DNA of 64,000 nt, from NCBI GenBank assembly GCA_963556495.2, contig OY747702.1, positions 1,927,001 through 1,991,000 on the forward strand, in the 5' to 3' direction. Of the stretch, positions 1 through 10,330 are shown piece by piece. The notes beneath the pieces were generated by a model that saw only the letters and a program-made list of their open reading frames with translations, had not been told where the DNA came from and ran no database searches. Position 1 is the first letter of the stretch. The number at the start of each line of letters is the position of its first letter. The translations under genes and the position numbers were made by a program. Source of the DNA: Valencia hispanica (lineage: Eukaryota; Chordata; Actinopteri; Cyprinodontiformes; Valenciidae).

Positions 1-1264
1 AAACTGTTCTCAGCAGAGGTTCTTAGCAGAAACTCCTGCTACACAGACGACATCTCACCGGTGAAGATTCTCTTTTGTTCTGACCCGCTGGATCGGGAAG
101 AACTCTCATTTCAACGCTTCGAAGTGCTCATCCTGTTGGTGTATCCAGTTTGAGCTATATCAGGACTGTTCCAAGACAGTTTGTTATGACGACGACTTGC
201 AAGCCGTTCAGCCTGCAGTTGGGACACAAAGTCCTAAAAATCCTGCACATGTTTTCTAACTCTTCCTTTTCTTGCTCAACTATGGACACATTTTGCTCTC
301 CTCCTTGTGGACTGGACCTCCCTCAAGGCAAAGTAGGACTGAACCGGTTCATTTATGCTAATCTTGTGTCTGGGCAGATAAATAGAAAAAATAGAGTTCT
401 TAACGAGTTAGATCTCGTTCATAGTTGTTTTAAAGTGTTTTTAAGCGCTAAACCTGTTGGCTCATTTAGCGTCGCCGTACTCATAACTTTGAGCTGTATT
501 TGCTTTGTTTAAACTGGTTTTTATCCTGAGCAGATCCCACTTTCTTTGTTTCTCTGTCTTCCTCATTTTTCTCTCGCTTGCTCTCTGATTACCTGGTTGG
601 CAGAGTCGGGCTCGGTCCGACCTGCTATAGCTGGTCTGTAAGCTGAAAGGGTTACTCCATTGTTTCTTGTCAGTTAGTTAAAACCGAGGCCTTCCACATG
701 GGCAATTCACCCCATGTCCTCCAGAGCTAAGTTTTATGGCCCTTTGTCTCCTTACTCTCCATGTGCTACCCCTCATCTTGGCCCAGAGCTAAGTTTATGA
801 CCCTCTGTCCCACTGGGTATCTGTGACTTGGGCCCCCCTGGGGTGAGGGCCACCTCCCTCCATGAACAAAGCCTGAGCTGTCTGTTTCTCCCTGATCCAT
901 TTCATGTTAATTGTGTCAAATTTTCACATATTATTGTTGTCTAAGATCTGTAGTAATTAGTTGCATGCTTTAGAATAGATGGGAATTACTGACGAAATGT
1001 TTTGGCTGTAAGGTTGATCTATTTTCTAAATAAATTCCCCTTAGCTTCAAGAGAAGTGATCTGTGTTTAAATGGCATGTGTGCAATTATTGTTCACAACG
1101 TGTAAATTTACACCTTCAAGAAGAGACTGGATGTCTGGTCTTCTAAACAGAAGTATCTCTAGTTAGATGTTGGTGCCCCGATTATATTTAATAAACAAAT
1201 TAAACTTGAACCTCATCAATAATTATATTAATATTAAATTATTGATCATAATTATTGATGGGTT
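1..1264 (+). mobile_element. LTR of a retroelement, 3' part, cut by window start (copy 1)
   Basis: Bases 1-1060 match the reverse complement of 28228-29000 and 61410-62560, so three copies of one LTR family lie in the window. The complete copy at 61229-62747 shows that about 230 bases of the 5' end lie outside the window. A polyadenylation signal AATAAA lies near 1029, as in the other copies. The last 200 bases are AT-rich and diverge from copy 3 but share a GGTGCCCC motif at the corresponding place. The 3' boundary is therefore uncertain; it could also lie near a CACAACA at about 1298-1304, which resembles the terminus of copy 3. No open frame of interest was seen; the short ORF at 150-512 is LTR sequence. 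Confidence 0.7.
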
Positions 1265-1725
1265 TGTAAACCAGACAAAAACTCGCTCACTCTGTGTCAC
1301 AACAACAGTAACATGTCTGGTTAGAAAATAAAACATACTTTAGCCTACCAGAAAAGTCATTGGTCGCTATCTTCATCTTCCTCTTATGGACTAAAGCCAA
1401 CATCGATTCATTGATGACAAACTTACGTGCAGTAGCTCTATTTCCTTGTTTGACAACCAGCTCATTTACCTTTAACATAAAAACTGCATCATATGCCTTT
1501 ATTTGTGTGTTTTACAAGATGAGGATGTTTGCATGATGCATAAAATAACAGTTGAAAATCAAAACTAGTGTCTTCTTGGGCGCATAATCTTTCCCAACAT
1601 CTCTGTCTCACTTTTGTGGTTCCTGCTATAGTGCCCCACAGAGGCCGTTAGCCTGTAAAAATCTATAAATAGGCAGCAGGGTCCAAAGCATGTGAAAAAA
1701 GTAGTGGCTTACAGTTGGAAAATTA
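1265..1725 (-). mobile_element. DNA-transposon fragment with helix-turn-helix-like peptide
   Basis: The minus-strand reading frame at 1287-1478 (63 codons) contains GNRATARKFVINESM, which has the look of the psq/CENP-B-type helix-turn-helix of pogo-like transposases. The sequence upstream on the minus strand ends near 1725 with TACCGTAATTTTCCAAC, resembling the terminus of a widespread fish DNA repeat. No catalytic DDE domain is present, so this is a non-autonomous or truncated copy. The superfamily assignment is an inference from the peptide and is weak. Confidence 0.4.
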
Positions 1726-2949
1726 CGGTAACTACAAATTTCACTCTAGACTGAGCACCTGGAACCTAAAAGCCAAGTATGACTACACACCATCACCCCT
1801 TCCATTCATTTCAAGATTGTTTCACTTTGCCTGTTCTTTATGTTTGCCTGTGACAGCTGTCACTCTGAAGTTATTGAAACATCACACATATGCTAAACTG
1901 CAAATCTGCTGTGTACTCATTGTCAAAGTATTAAAACGGGTCCTGATTTGGCATTCCATCTAAGTCAATCATCTGAATGCTCCAAGTATAAATATAGCAC
2001 ACAGAAAATTAGCCAAGAAGGTGTAAAATTATATAATGGCAAGAAGCAGATGAAAAAGAAAGTGGAGGAGCACCTAAAAGAAAGGGGTTAAAGCAAAATG
2101 GGGAGAGGTTTTAGAAAGCATCTTGCTATGGGTTTTGACTGAGTATTTGAAAGTGAGTGAGAGAATATGGTTGGTAGAGTGTGAAAAGTAAATAGACAAG
2201 CAGTGAGCTCAGCCCGTCTTGACAGAACGTGTATTGGTGTAGTAAAGCACAAATGAGAGAGAGAATGAGAGAGAGAAAGGAAGTGAGGATAAGTTGTGGA
2301 TAGAGGGGGAAAAGGCGAAGAGCAGAAACCCAACTAATTAATGTTATCAATACAGATGTGTGAGAGGCTAGAAATATATGCTGATGATGAGTGTACATCT
2401 TTAACATAATATTCATAGCATATGGTTGTATCAGCTCAAGTAATCCATTTATACTGTACAAATAAATCTAAACAATTAGATCCATAAATTACATTTTAAT
2501 AGGTAGAAATAAAATAAAAACACTCAAGACCTTTGCAACCTTACTGTTGCAAAATCTACTGATTGCATTAGTTACAGATGCATTTATAATACTCCTGAAT
2601 GTTGCACGGAAAACTATTTGGTCCATTAATTCCTTGTTTCCCAAAACTAGCCATGATCAGGGGCTTCTCCCTAGAGTTGTTAGAGGAGTCAAAAAGCCCT
2701 CCAGCAGCAGAAAGATCTGGAATTATCTACTGTGTTTCATTGAAAAAGGTGACCACAATTTTGTCTTTGTGTGGTTGCCACATAAGGCTCCACAGTCAAA
2801 AAAAACAACAATATGTTATAGCTCATTAAATGTTTACTGCAAGAAATTCAGACAGGTTAATGAAATACTGGGAGAATGTAGACAAAACCATGGTGTTGTG
2901 ACTGTTTTTCACAATAATGATAGTAACATTTTTATAACAGTCCAAAACT
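1726..2949. other. Unassigned sequence
   Basis: No recognisable gene, RNA or repeat boundary was seen. The stretch contains a purine-rich GAGA tract at about 2250-2285. The open frames here (for example 2547-2951 on the plus strand and 2126-2461 on the minus strand) have no recognisable motifs and unremarkable composition. They are treated as chance ORFs. Confidence 0.5.
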
Positions 2950-3070
2950 AAAGTACAGTTTATTCATTAGCAAGACAATGATCTCAAAAACACAAAGCCA
3001 GGTAAACTCAGTTGTTTTCAAAGAAAGATAATTAAGCTCTTTCTCAGTCAGAGACGTTCAAGATCTGAAG
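2950..3070 (+). pseudogene. Tc1-like transposase remnant
   Basis: The plus strand reads QDNDLKNTK followed about 25 codons later by a degenerate SQS segment. This corresponds to the QDNDPKHT and WPSQSPDLN blocks around the second catalytic aspartate of Tc1-like transposases. Frameshifts separate the blocks and no terminal inverted repeats were recognised, so it is an old fossil. The identification rests on these two short blocks only. Confidence 0.35.
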
Positions 3071-4544
3071 TGAAGTAGGTGTGGAAGAATGCGTCACAAT
3101 CTCACCTGTGATACATGGAAACCGTTTCTACGTACAGGAGAAGTGCCTTAAAGCTTTTCCACTAAATATTTAATTATTTCAGTGAATGTGTTCAGTAAAC
3201 TTACTGTAAAGTTCCACTTCATTGCATATAATTTATGGTCTAGTTTGTTTTGATTTCTTTGTATGTATGTATTACTTATTAAAAATATATGTTGTGAAAG
3301 ACGTCAAAAGACAAATTAGAAACCCATTATTTACTGAGAAAAAGTTGTCATGTTTTATTTGCTTACTTTTCCCACTATGTTTACAAAAAAATTGAAATAT
3401 AATGGAGACCCTTTTTAAGCAGTGGCTCACATAAGATTTTTAAATAGTTGTTTGATTTCCAAACTTTGAGAGACCACAGACAAATTAATCATGGATATAT
3501 AACAGTTTTGGTCCTACCGTGTGTGCAGTGGCAATGACAATACACCACAAAGGAACAGATTTCACTCATGAACATTTCCAGGTCAGACAGGAAATCTCGC
3601 AAAACTTCATGAGATCAAACATGACTTTGGAGTCAATGAACATGGCAGACGAGGAGGAAGGCAGGCCATACACTTCCAAGGTGCATCACTGCTCGTCACT
3701 TCACTCTCTAAATGGCTACACTTCACATTCAACAGGCTGGATACTCATTTGTCCGCGGAACACACCACACACGCTGCGATATCGGCCAAGACAATCCAAC
3801 AGTCCAACCGTCTCAACGTCCTACTGAGCAGACCAGAGCACCCTGCACACACCACACATGGCAGGAATATCTGTTAGGATTATTTTGAGAGCCATCCTGA
3901 TAATCATGGCATCCTGCAATGGGGACAATCAGGCCAAAAATCAGCTTAAAGGTCTCATTCACTGAGAAACCATTTAAAACTCGCTCTTTTTGAAATACCA
4001 TTGTTCACTCTGAGAAGGACATGTATTCTATACGTGATACTGTCACTTGTCAGAAAAAGCTGTGTTGTGTTATGTAGAAGTGTATCCCGGCCACACCCAC
4101 CTTGGGTTGTGACCACCCATGGGAAGGTGGGGGCCAGAGAGAGGAGAGCGCAACTCGGCTGGTGGAAGCTAACCATTAGCAACTCCACAGCATGGGAGAA
4201 CACGGTCGGACTTGGTTTATTTGTGGACATGGACATCAGTGTTGAATTTTCTACTCAAAAAAGAGGAGCTGAGGAGGAAACAGTTGGAATGTGTCTTGGA
4301 ACACCGCCAATGAAGTAAGTTAACATTTTTTATTTGTTCGGAGGCAGTATAAGAGTTGCATTGCTGGTAGCCAATCAGTGGCGATATGTTTGCATATCTT
4401 GAATATTACTGAGTAGGACCCGTTATCCTGACTTTTCCCTACACACACTCCTTCAACAAACTGAAACCTCCTGAAACAGGAGCACAACAGCATTTTTTCC
4501 ACAGAAAACAACTCAAATCGCATTCATTCAAACGAGAGACCATA
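3071..4544. other. Unassigned sequence, possibly an old DNA-transposon 5' region
   Basis: No gene was recognised. The part at about 4080-4320 has a GC-richer, CpG-containing block ending in a good splice-donor-like AAGTAAGTTA at about 4311-4320. Similar first-exon-like blocks occur in fish DNA transposons, but no transposase domain follows. The rest (3071-4000) holds only short ORFs without motifs. Confidence 0.35.
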
Positions 4545-4845
4545 GCATCCATCCATCCATCCATTTTCTGTACCTGTCCATCCTATGCAGGGTTGCGGGG
4601 GGGGCTGGTGCCTATCTCCAGCGGTCAAGGGGAGATAGGCAGGGTACACCCTGGACAGGTCGCCAGTCCATCGCAGGGCAACACAGAGACACACAGGACA
4701 AACAATCATACACGCACACACTCATACCTAAGGGCAGTTTTAGAATGACCAATTCACCTAACAGTCATGTTTTTGGACAGTGGGAGGAACCCGGAGTACC
4801 CGGAGAGAACCCATGCATGCACAGGAAGAACATGCAAACTTCTCC
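4545..4845 (-). mobile_element. RTE/Expander-type repeat 3' end with (CATC)n tail
   Basis: The block begins with a CATCCATCCATCCATT tail and continues with a characteristic fish repeat. On the minus strand this reads through TGCATGTTCT, GGGTTCTCTCCGGGTACTCC and CCAGGGTGTACCCTGCC to a GATG-type tail. Such tetranucleotide tails are typical of RTE-clade LINE and SINE 3' ends. The copy has no coding part, so it is either a truncated LINE or a SINE using that tail. Confidence 0.7.
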
Positions 4846-5271
4846 TCTCTTCCAGCTTTGATTAGGATAATTTATTTTTATTACGTTTAATTCTAAAATC
4901 CATTCTCTGTGTTTTTTGTGATAGATACCAGTGCTTAAGGACATTCTCATGTGAAATATGGAAAATCATATCTTTAAATTCTTACTCCATGACCATATTT
5001 GTAATTTGTTTAATAGGTTTCTCAGACTGTATCTTGTTTAGTAAATATTAAAAGCAGGTAAGGACGTTCCAAGAGCTTGTTGTGGGAATATTTCTTAGTA
5101 AATATGATTAATTTATCATTTACATTCTTGATAAGTGCATCTAGGGAATATGTCATGTAGAACACATCAGAGTGCTTAAACAGATGTCAGTAAAAAGCAG
5201 ATATCAGCAGGACACTCGTTGATGTCGTTCCTCATGTTCTACACAGTGTGGAGGGGTTTAGCTTTCCTGGG
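4846..5271. other. Unassigned AT-rich sequence
   Basis: Between the RTE-type tail and the SINE target site there is AT-rich sequence without recognisable motifs. The ORF at 4765-4950 overlaps the repeat and is not considered coding. Confidence 0.5.
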
Positions 5272-8078
5272 CCAGACATTGATCCACAGTGGCCTTTATT
5301 ACAGTGCTTGTAAACAACAGATGGTGTCATCCAGGACATGTTACTGTGAAGTGTCGTCTCTGCAGCCCAGATGTCGAACTCTTGGCAGTGAGTTTTCGGC
5401 CATATTATTTACCAAGAGAGTTCACCAGTGTAATTTTGGCAGTTGTTTACATTCCACCTTCAGCCGTTGCCGACAATGCATGTGATGTCATCAGTTCCAT
5501 TGTTGCTAAGCTACAGACACAGCACCCCAATGCATTTGTGGCAATATCTGGTGATTTTAATCATGCCTCGCTCTCTACTACACTTCCAGCATTTCAACAG
5601 TTTGTCAGCTGCTCTACAAGAGAAAACAGGACCTTGGATTTGTTTTATGCAAATGTAAAGGATTCATACATGTCCAAACAAAGACCTCCTCTGGGACAAT
5701 CAGATCACAATCTTGTTTTTCTCTGTTCAGAATATAAACCCCTTGTTCAGAGGCAACCTGTGACAAAACGAACTGTGAGAAAATGGTCACAGGACGCTGA
5801 TGAAGCCCTGCAGGGTTGTTTTGCAACCACAGACTGGATGACTCTTTGCCAAGCACATGGAGAGGACATCAATGCCATGACTGAGTGTGTGACTGACTAT
5901 ATAAACTTCTGTGTGGACAACATCATCCCCACCAGAACAGTGAGATGCTTCCCTAATAACAAACCCTGGATCACCAGTGACCTGAAGGAACTGCTAAACA
6001 AGAAAAAAAGAGCCTTCAGGGAGGGAGACAGGGAATTACTGAAGAGTATACAGAAGCAACTTAAGGTCAAGATCAGAGACAGCAAGGAGGCATACAGGAA
6101 GAAGCTGGAGAACAAACTACAGAGGAACAATATCCGAGATGTCTGGTCAGGAATGAGAAAGATCACAGGTTTTAAGGTCAATAAGGATTGGATAGATGGA
6201 AGTCTGGACAGAGCCAATGAACTGAACATATTCTTCAACAGGTTCAGTTCAGGAACTAGCTCAGCATCCCCCTCTCTTGTTCCCAGCCAAACAGACATCC
6301 CACTCTCCTCTGATCAACAGCTTTCCTGTTACACCTTGGATGTTTTATCCTTCACCTCAGCCATGGACTCTTCTAATTCCATAAGTTTGACTTCAACCAA
6401 GTCAGGAAATGCTGCTACCCCCTTTACCTCCCCCTCCCACTTGTCTGTCTCTAGAAGTCAGGTGAAGAGGCAGCTGGAGAAACTGAACCGGAACAAGGCT
6501 GCAGGTCCAGATGGTGTCAGCCCCAGAGTCCTGAAGACCTGTGCAGAGCAGCTATGTGGGATTCTGCAGCACATCTTCAACCTTAGCCTAACTCAGGAGA
6601 AGGTTCCAGTGTTGTGGAAGACATCCTGCCTTGTTCCAGTACCCAAAATAACTCACCCATCAGTCATCAATGACTATAGACCCGTTGCCCTGACATCCCA
6701 CATCATGAAGGTCCTGGAGAGACTCCTGTTGGCACCGCTGAGTAAGCAAACAAGAACGTATCAGGACCCGCTGCAGTTTGCTTATCGCTGTGGAGTTGGA
6801 GTTGAAGATGCCATCATCCACCTACTTCAACCAACCCACTGTCATCTGGACAAAGCAGGCAGCACTGTGAGGATCATGTTCTTTGATTTCTCCAGTGCAT
6901 TTAACACAATTCAGCCTGATTTGCTTTGTCAGAAACTCCTGAAGACACAGGTGGAGCCCTCAACAATCGCCTGGATCAATGACTACCTGACCAACAGACC
7001 ACAATTTGTGAGACTGAAGAATTGTGTGTCAAACCAGGTGGTCAGCAGCACAGGAGCACCACAAGGGACCGTACTCTCACCATTCCTTTTCACTCTGTAC
7101 ACCTCAGACTTCCAGTACAAATCAGAGACCTGTCATCTGCAGAAATACTCAGATGACTCTGCAATTGTCGGGTGTATCAGAGATGGACAAGAAGCTGAAT
7201 ACAGAGAGCTGGTGGACCGCTTTGTGACATGGTGTGGAAACAATCGTCTCACCTTGAATCTGAACAAAACAAAAATGAGGATTGTTGATTTCAGAAGAAA
7301 CAGGGATAAGTCAAACACTGTTTCCATCATGGGAGAAGAAGTGGAGGTGGTTGAGGAATATAAATACCTCGGAGTTCACCTTGACAACAGACTGGACTGG
7401 AGGCGCATCAGTGAAGCCATCTACAAGAAGGGACAGAGCAGAGTGTACTTCTTGAGGAAGCTTAGGTCCTTCAAGGTTTGCAGCAAGATGCTGCAGATCT
7501 TCTACAAGTCTGTTGTGGAGAGTGTAATCTCTTTCGCCGTCATCTGTTGGGGTAGCAGCATCAGAGCCAGGGATTTAAAAAGGCTAAACAACCTGATAAA
7601 GAAGGCTGGTTCTGTTCTTAGGACAACTGCCGAAAATCTGGAGATGATATTGCAAAGAAGGATTCTTCATAAAATCAAAAAAATTATGGCCAACCCTGAG
7701 CATCCTCTTCATGAGACAGTCATACAACAACAGAGTGTCTTCAGTCGGAGGCTTCTTCAGTTTCGCTGCAATGCAGACCGCTACAGGAAATCCTTCCTGC
7801 CCACAGCCATCATCATCTACAACAACTCCTTAAAGAATTAATTATATGAGCTATACCAACACTTAATTTCCCTCTGGGCTCAATAAAGTATTTTTGAATT
7901 TGAATTACAAAGTGAAGTGGACAGTATAGAGAAAGGGGGTGAGAAGTGGGGAAGTGACATTTTCAAATCTCCGTGGGGGGGAAGCGAACCCCTGGACAGG
8001 TGCATCGAGGACTGAGGCCTCCGAACATGGGGCGCCCGCCCTAACCACTATGCTATGTGACGGCCCCAGACATTGATC
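5272..8078 (-). mobile_element. tRNA-derived SINE with 13-bp target-site duplications, split by a LINE
   Basis: The direct repeat CCAGACATTGATC occurs at 5272-5284 and at 8066-8078. Between them lie SINE pieces at about 5285-5306 and 7904-8065 on the minus strand. Read on the minus strand from 8065, the head contains an A-box-like TAGCATAGTGGTTAGGGCG and a B-box-like GGGTTCGCTTCC, the hallmarks of a pol III promoter from a tRNA. The body and tail match the second copy at 44825-45022 (GTGGCCTTTATT in the plus orientation). The middle of the SINE is displaced by the Rex1-like LINE at about 5307-7903. The duplication is perfect, so the SINE insertion is not very old, and the LINE came later still. 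Confidence 0.85.
5289..7841 (+). CDS. Rex1/Babar-like LINE ORF2: truncated endonuclease plus complete reverse transcriptase
   Basis: An open frame of 850 codons reads in from the flanking SINE; genuine LINE protein begins at about residue 8 (VNNRWC). The first 150 residues are the C-terminal half of an APE-type endonuclease, with SGDFN at 87-91 and QSDHN at 137-141. The N-terminal catalytic block is missing, so this copy is 5'-truncated. A linker rich in S and T (about 320-390) precedes the reverse transcriptase. RT motif A is FFDFSSAFNT (531-540, catalytic D533), motif B GAPQGTVLSP (589-598) and motif C YSDD (620-623). The C-terminal domain ends in FLPTAIIIYNNSLKN. The 3' UTR is about 60 bases with AATAAA and a TTGAATTTGAATT tail, and lies in the SINE with a short duplication (ATTACA..GTG). 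The frame is fully open, suggesting recent insertion. The clade (Rex1/Babar, Jockey superfamily) is by recognition. Confidence 0.85.
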   Translation: MAFITVLVNNRWCHPGHVTVKCRLCSPDVELLAVSFRPYYLPREFTSVILAVVYIPPSAVADNACDVISSIVAKLQTQHPNAFVAISGDFNHASLSTTLPAFQQFVSCSTRENRTLDLFYANVKDSYMSKQRPPLGQSDHNLVFLCSEYKPLVQRQPVTKRTVRKWSQDADEALQGCFATTDWMTLCQAHGEDINAMTECVTDYINFCVDNIIPTRTVRCFPNNKPWITSDLKELLNKKKRAFREGDRELLKSIQKQLKVKIRDSKEAYRKKLENKLQRNNIRDVWSGMRKITGFKVNKDWIDGSLDRANELNIFFNRFSSGTSSASPSLVPSQTDIPLSSDQQLSCYTLDVLSFTSAMDSSNSISLTSTKSGNAATPFTSPSHLSVSRSQVKRQLEKLNRNKAAGPDGVSPRVLKTCAEQLCGILQHIFNLSLTQEKVPVLWKTSCLVPVPKITHPSVINDYRPVALTSHIMKVLERLLLAPLSKQTRTYQDPLQFAYRCGVGVEDAIIHLLQPTHCHLDKAGSTVRIMFFDFSSAFNTIQPDLLCQKLLKTQVEPSTIAWINDYLTNRPQFVRLKNCVSNQVVSSTGAPQGTVLSPFLFTLYTSDFQYKSETCHLQKYSDDSAIVGCIRDGQEAEYRELVDRFVTWCGNNRLTLNLNKTKMRIVDFRRNRDKSNTVSIMGEEVEVVEEYKYLGVHLDNRLDWRRISEAIYKKGQSRVYFLRKLRSFKVCSKMLQIFYKSVVESVISFAVICWGSSIRARDLKRLNNLIKKAGSVLRTTAENLEMILQRRILHKIKKIMANPEHPLHETVIQQQSVFSRRLLQFRCNADRYRKSFLPTAIIIYNNSLKN

Positions 8079-9075
8079 TTTGATTGATTGGTCTTTGATG
8101 ACCAAATACTATATAATATGAGGAATAATTCGGGTTGAGGGAGAGCTCGAGCATGCCACAGTTCTGGGTGCATGGATTGTCTTCTATTCAGACCAACATG
8201 CTTATTAAATATCAAAAGCGCCTGAAGCACTTCAGCACATTTTTGTTTAAGAAGAAGTTATTTTTTTCCACAACAGAGCTACTTGGTTTTTAAAGGTCAA
8301 AGAAACATGTACAATGAGTTGTCAAAAATGGTAATTAGCAGCTCATTTGCATTTGGTTAAAACCTTTTCATTGGAAATGTAGGAAGTATTTGTGTTATTC
8401 CAGAAACATGCCAGATATGCATATATTAGGCAAATCAGCCAGACGTGAAACCTACTTACTCACCTTGGAGATTTGAATCTTTGTCAACTGATCCTTTGCA
8501 TACTATCCCAGCCATTAAGAGCTATATTACAAAATAAAGGGAAAAATGTAGATGAAAATAAATACCCATGAGCATAGCCACATTCAGCCCAGGTAAAGTA
8601 TGTTCCTGTGGTTGTCATAAACCTACCATGGTACCTCTAACAAGTCTGTGAAAAGATTTACCTCCATACTAAATCAATAATGTCAGTCACTGGTATCACA
8701 TGGGAAAGTTTGTATTAATGTATGTTCAGTTTTTAGATTTCTTTGAGATAAAAAAAATATTTTGAATGACGTTTTTTTTATTAAAATGAATAACAAGCTG
8801 CTTTGCAGCTGGTTCAATTGTGTTGTACAGCTTTGAGATCAGCAGCAGAAAATTGACCTTCAGTTCCTGCTGCTGAAATCAAATTAATCATTCAGATTGG
8901 TAAAGGTTTGCTCGAAGGTGTTTAGGCTAAAAATATAGCTCTTCTAAAAACAAAGTTGAAACTGAGTCCTTAGGCTTTTAAGTATCAAATAAAAACATGT
9001 TTGGCCAAAACATGAAGGAACAGAGCTTACTCTCGCATTCCCTATCAACTCTCTGATTAAACACCTTAAATAGAA
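8079..9075. other. Mostly unassigned; contains a small exon-like segment on the minus strand
   Basis: On the minus strand, bases 8509 down to 8471 form a 39-base segment encoding YAKDQLTKIQISK. It is followed at once by a near-consensus splice donor (AAG then GTGAGTAAG). The preceding AG is not behind a strong pyrimidine tract. About 200 bases here (8310-8515) resemble 17310-17545 at a moderate level, including the donor position, so the segment is either a paralogous gene piece or part of an unidentified repeat. The remainder shows nothing recognisable. Confidence 0.35.
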
Positions 9076-9076
9076 T

Positions 9077-9316
9077 TTAGCAATCACTGATTATCTTCTC
9101 CAGGACATCCTCTTCAATGTTCTTGTCCAGCTTCCTGATGAACTGGTCTATGCCAATCTGATAGTAAAGCATGAAGCAGTCCCTTAAGGCCAGAACGTCT
9201 AGTAGATATTTTGCTGCTCTGATGTCTGTCGCCAGGTGAGCTGACACATCAGGAACATTATGCTGGAACAATAAGCTTGTTTTCTCTAACTTGACCTCCT
9301 GCCCTAGATGCATAAA
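9077..9316 (-). CDS. Candidate exon of an unidentified host gene
   Basis: The minus strand is open for 79 codons (MHLGQEVKLEK ... EKIISDC, then stop). The peptide has balanced composition and looks helical: a run LDVLALRDCFMLYYQIG is followed by a charged stretch RKLDKNIEEDVLEK. Immediately upstream on the minus strand is a plausible splice acceptor (TTCTCTGTCTTAG) at about 9317-9329, in frame with the ORF. The segment could be a terminal exon, or an internal exon using a weak donor (TCA/GTGATT) just before the stop. It carries no transposon motif and I do not recognise the family. The possible next exon in gene order is the one near 8.5 kb. Confidence 0.4.
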   Translation of the reverse strand, partial: FMHLGQEVKLEKTSLLFQHNVPDVSAHLATDIRAAKYLLDVLALRDCFMLYYQIGIDQFIRKLDKNIEEDVLEKIISDC

Positions 9317-9451
9317 CTAAGACAGAGAATAAGTAATCAAATCCTAATTACATAAGAAAAAGTATGTTACAAAGGTGGAATGTGTAGAATGCAGAAAGAC
9401 TAATTAAGGGAATCCCTGATGTGCCCCACTAGTATTGCACCTCTCAATGTG

Positions 9452-9800
9452 GCAGCAGATTGAAGTAGCTCTGTTACAATAGTTGTGATTTATTTATTTT
9501 TTTAAAGCTTTTAATTCCTCCTTTATTTGCGAAAACATTTTATGAATGATTATTCCCTCTGCTGTAAGGATTTTAGCTGATACGTTTTTACTTTTGGACA
9601 GTTGTTTTTGTAACAAGAACCAGCTGATACCATCTTAAAAGCTAAAATAATAGTTCAACAACAGCCCCAAATCCCAGATGAGTTGAAAAGGAGGCATCTT
9701 GGATGCAGAGTAGGAGCAAAGTGAAGCGAGAGAAGAAAGAGCTTTGAACCATCTCTTCCATTTATCATAATGGCTATGACTATGCGCCAGGCAAGTGGTA
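9452..9800 (+). mobile_element. 5' fragment of Rex1-type LINE or its deletion derivative
   Basis: The sequence is a diverged copy of the head found at 56700-57090 and in inverted form at 57720-58030. Shared blocks include TTGAAGTAGCTCTGTTAC, TAATTCCTCC, GATGAGTTGAAAAGGA and GATGCAGAGTAGGAGCAAAG. It holds the 5' UTR and the first codons before the endonuclease, with no 3' part, so it is a fragment. Confidence 0.6.
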
Positions 9801-10330
9801 GCAAGTCTGAGTAGCTCCTGTACATTTGCAATGTTTTTGTAGTTTAATGACTCTTTAAAGAGTAACGAAACCCCAAAACAACTTTTTTTTGCTTCTAAAC
9901 TGTATAAATGGGTATTTACCAATGCAATCTTTCAGTTTCTGAGATTAAAAAAAAAAATTGTGTAAACTTGTTTAATTCTACACTTTTTGGTCTAAGAACG
10001 TCTTAGTGCTGCCCCCTTAGGGTTGAAGGGTGGCTACTGCATTTGAATTTTGTGATTGGTGGAGAGCGGTACATCTTTGCGTCACAGCCATTAACTGTGT
10101 CACAGGAATGGTCTCACAGACATACCCCTCCGTTCTTCTTGGCACCGCACACTTTGTAGAATTTTCAAATGTTGTCTGGGGGCGGGGTTATGATTTTTCA
10201 GGGGGTTCAGTTACACTTAAAAAATTTTGTATTTATAAACTTTATAAATATTTTGCTTAACTATATTTGTTGAAAGTAATATTTTTAAAGCTTTTTTTAC
10301 ACAATGTGTACTGTACAGCGTCTGATAAAG
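9801..10330. other. Unassigned sequence
   Basis: No gene was recognised. A poly(A/T)-rich tract surrounds 9940-9960, and a short GC-richer block lies at 10010-10200 with the ORF at 10030-10260, which has no recognisable motif. Confidence 0.45.

Noticed and set aside
2126..2461. 111-codon minus-strand ORF with hydrophobic stretches
   Set aside because: No motif, an overlapping ORF in another frame of similar length, and a purine-rich tract that favours leucine/serine translations.
7904..8065. Possible tRNA gene (B box and A box on the minus strand)
   Set aside because: The boxes belong to a SINE head; the cloverleaf is degenerate and a SINE body and target duplications follow. The same holds for 44825-45022 and 23893-24372.
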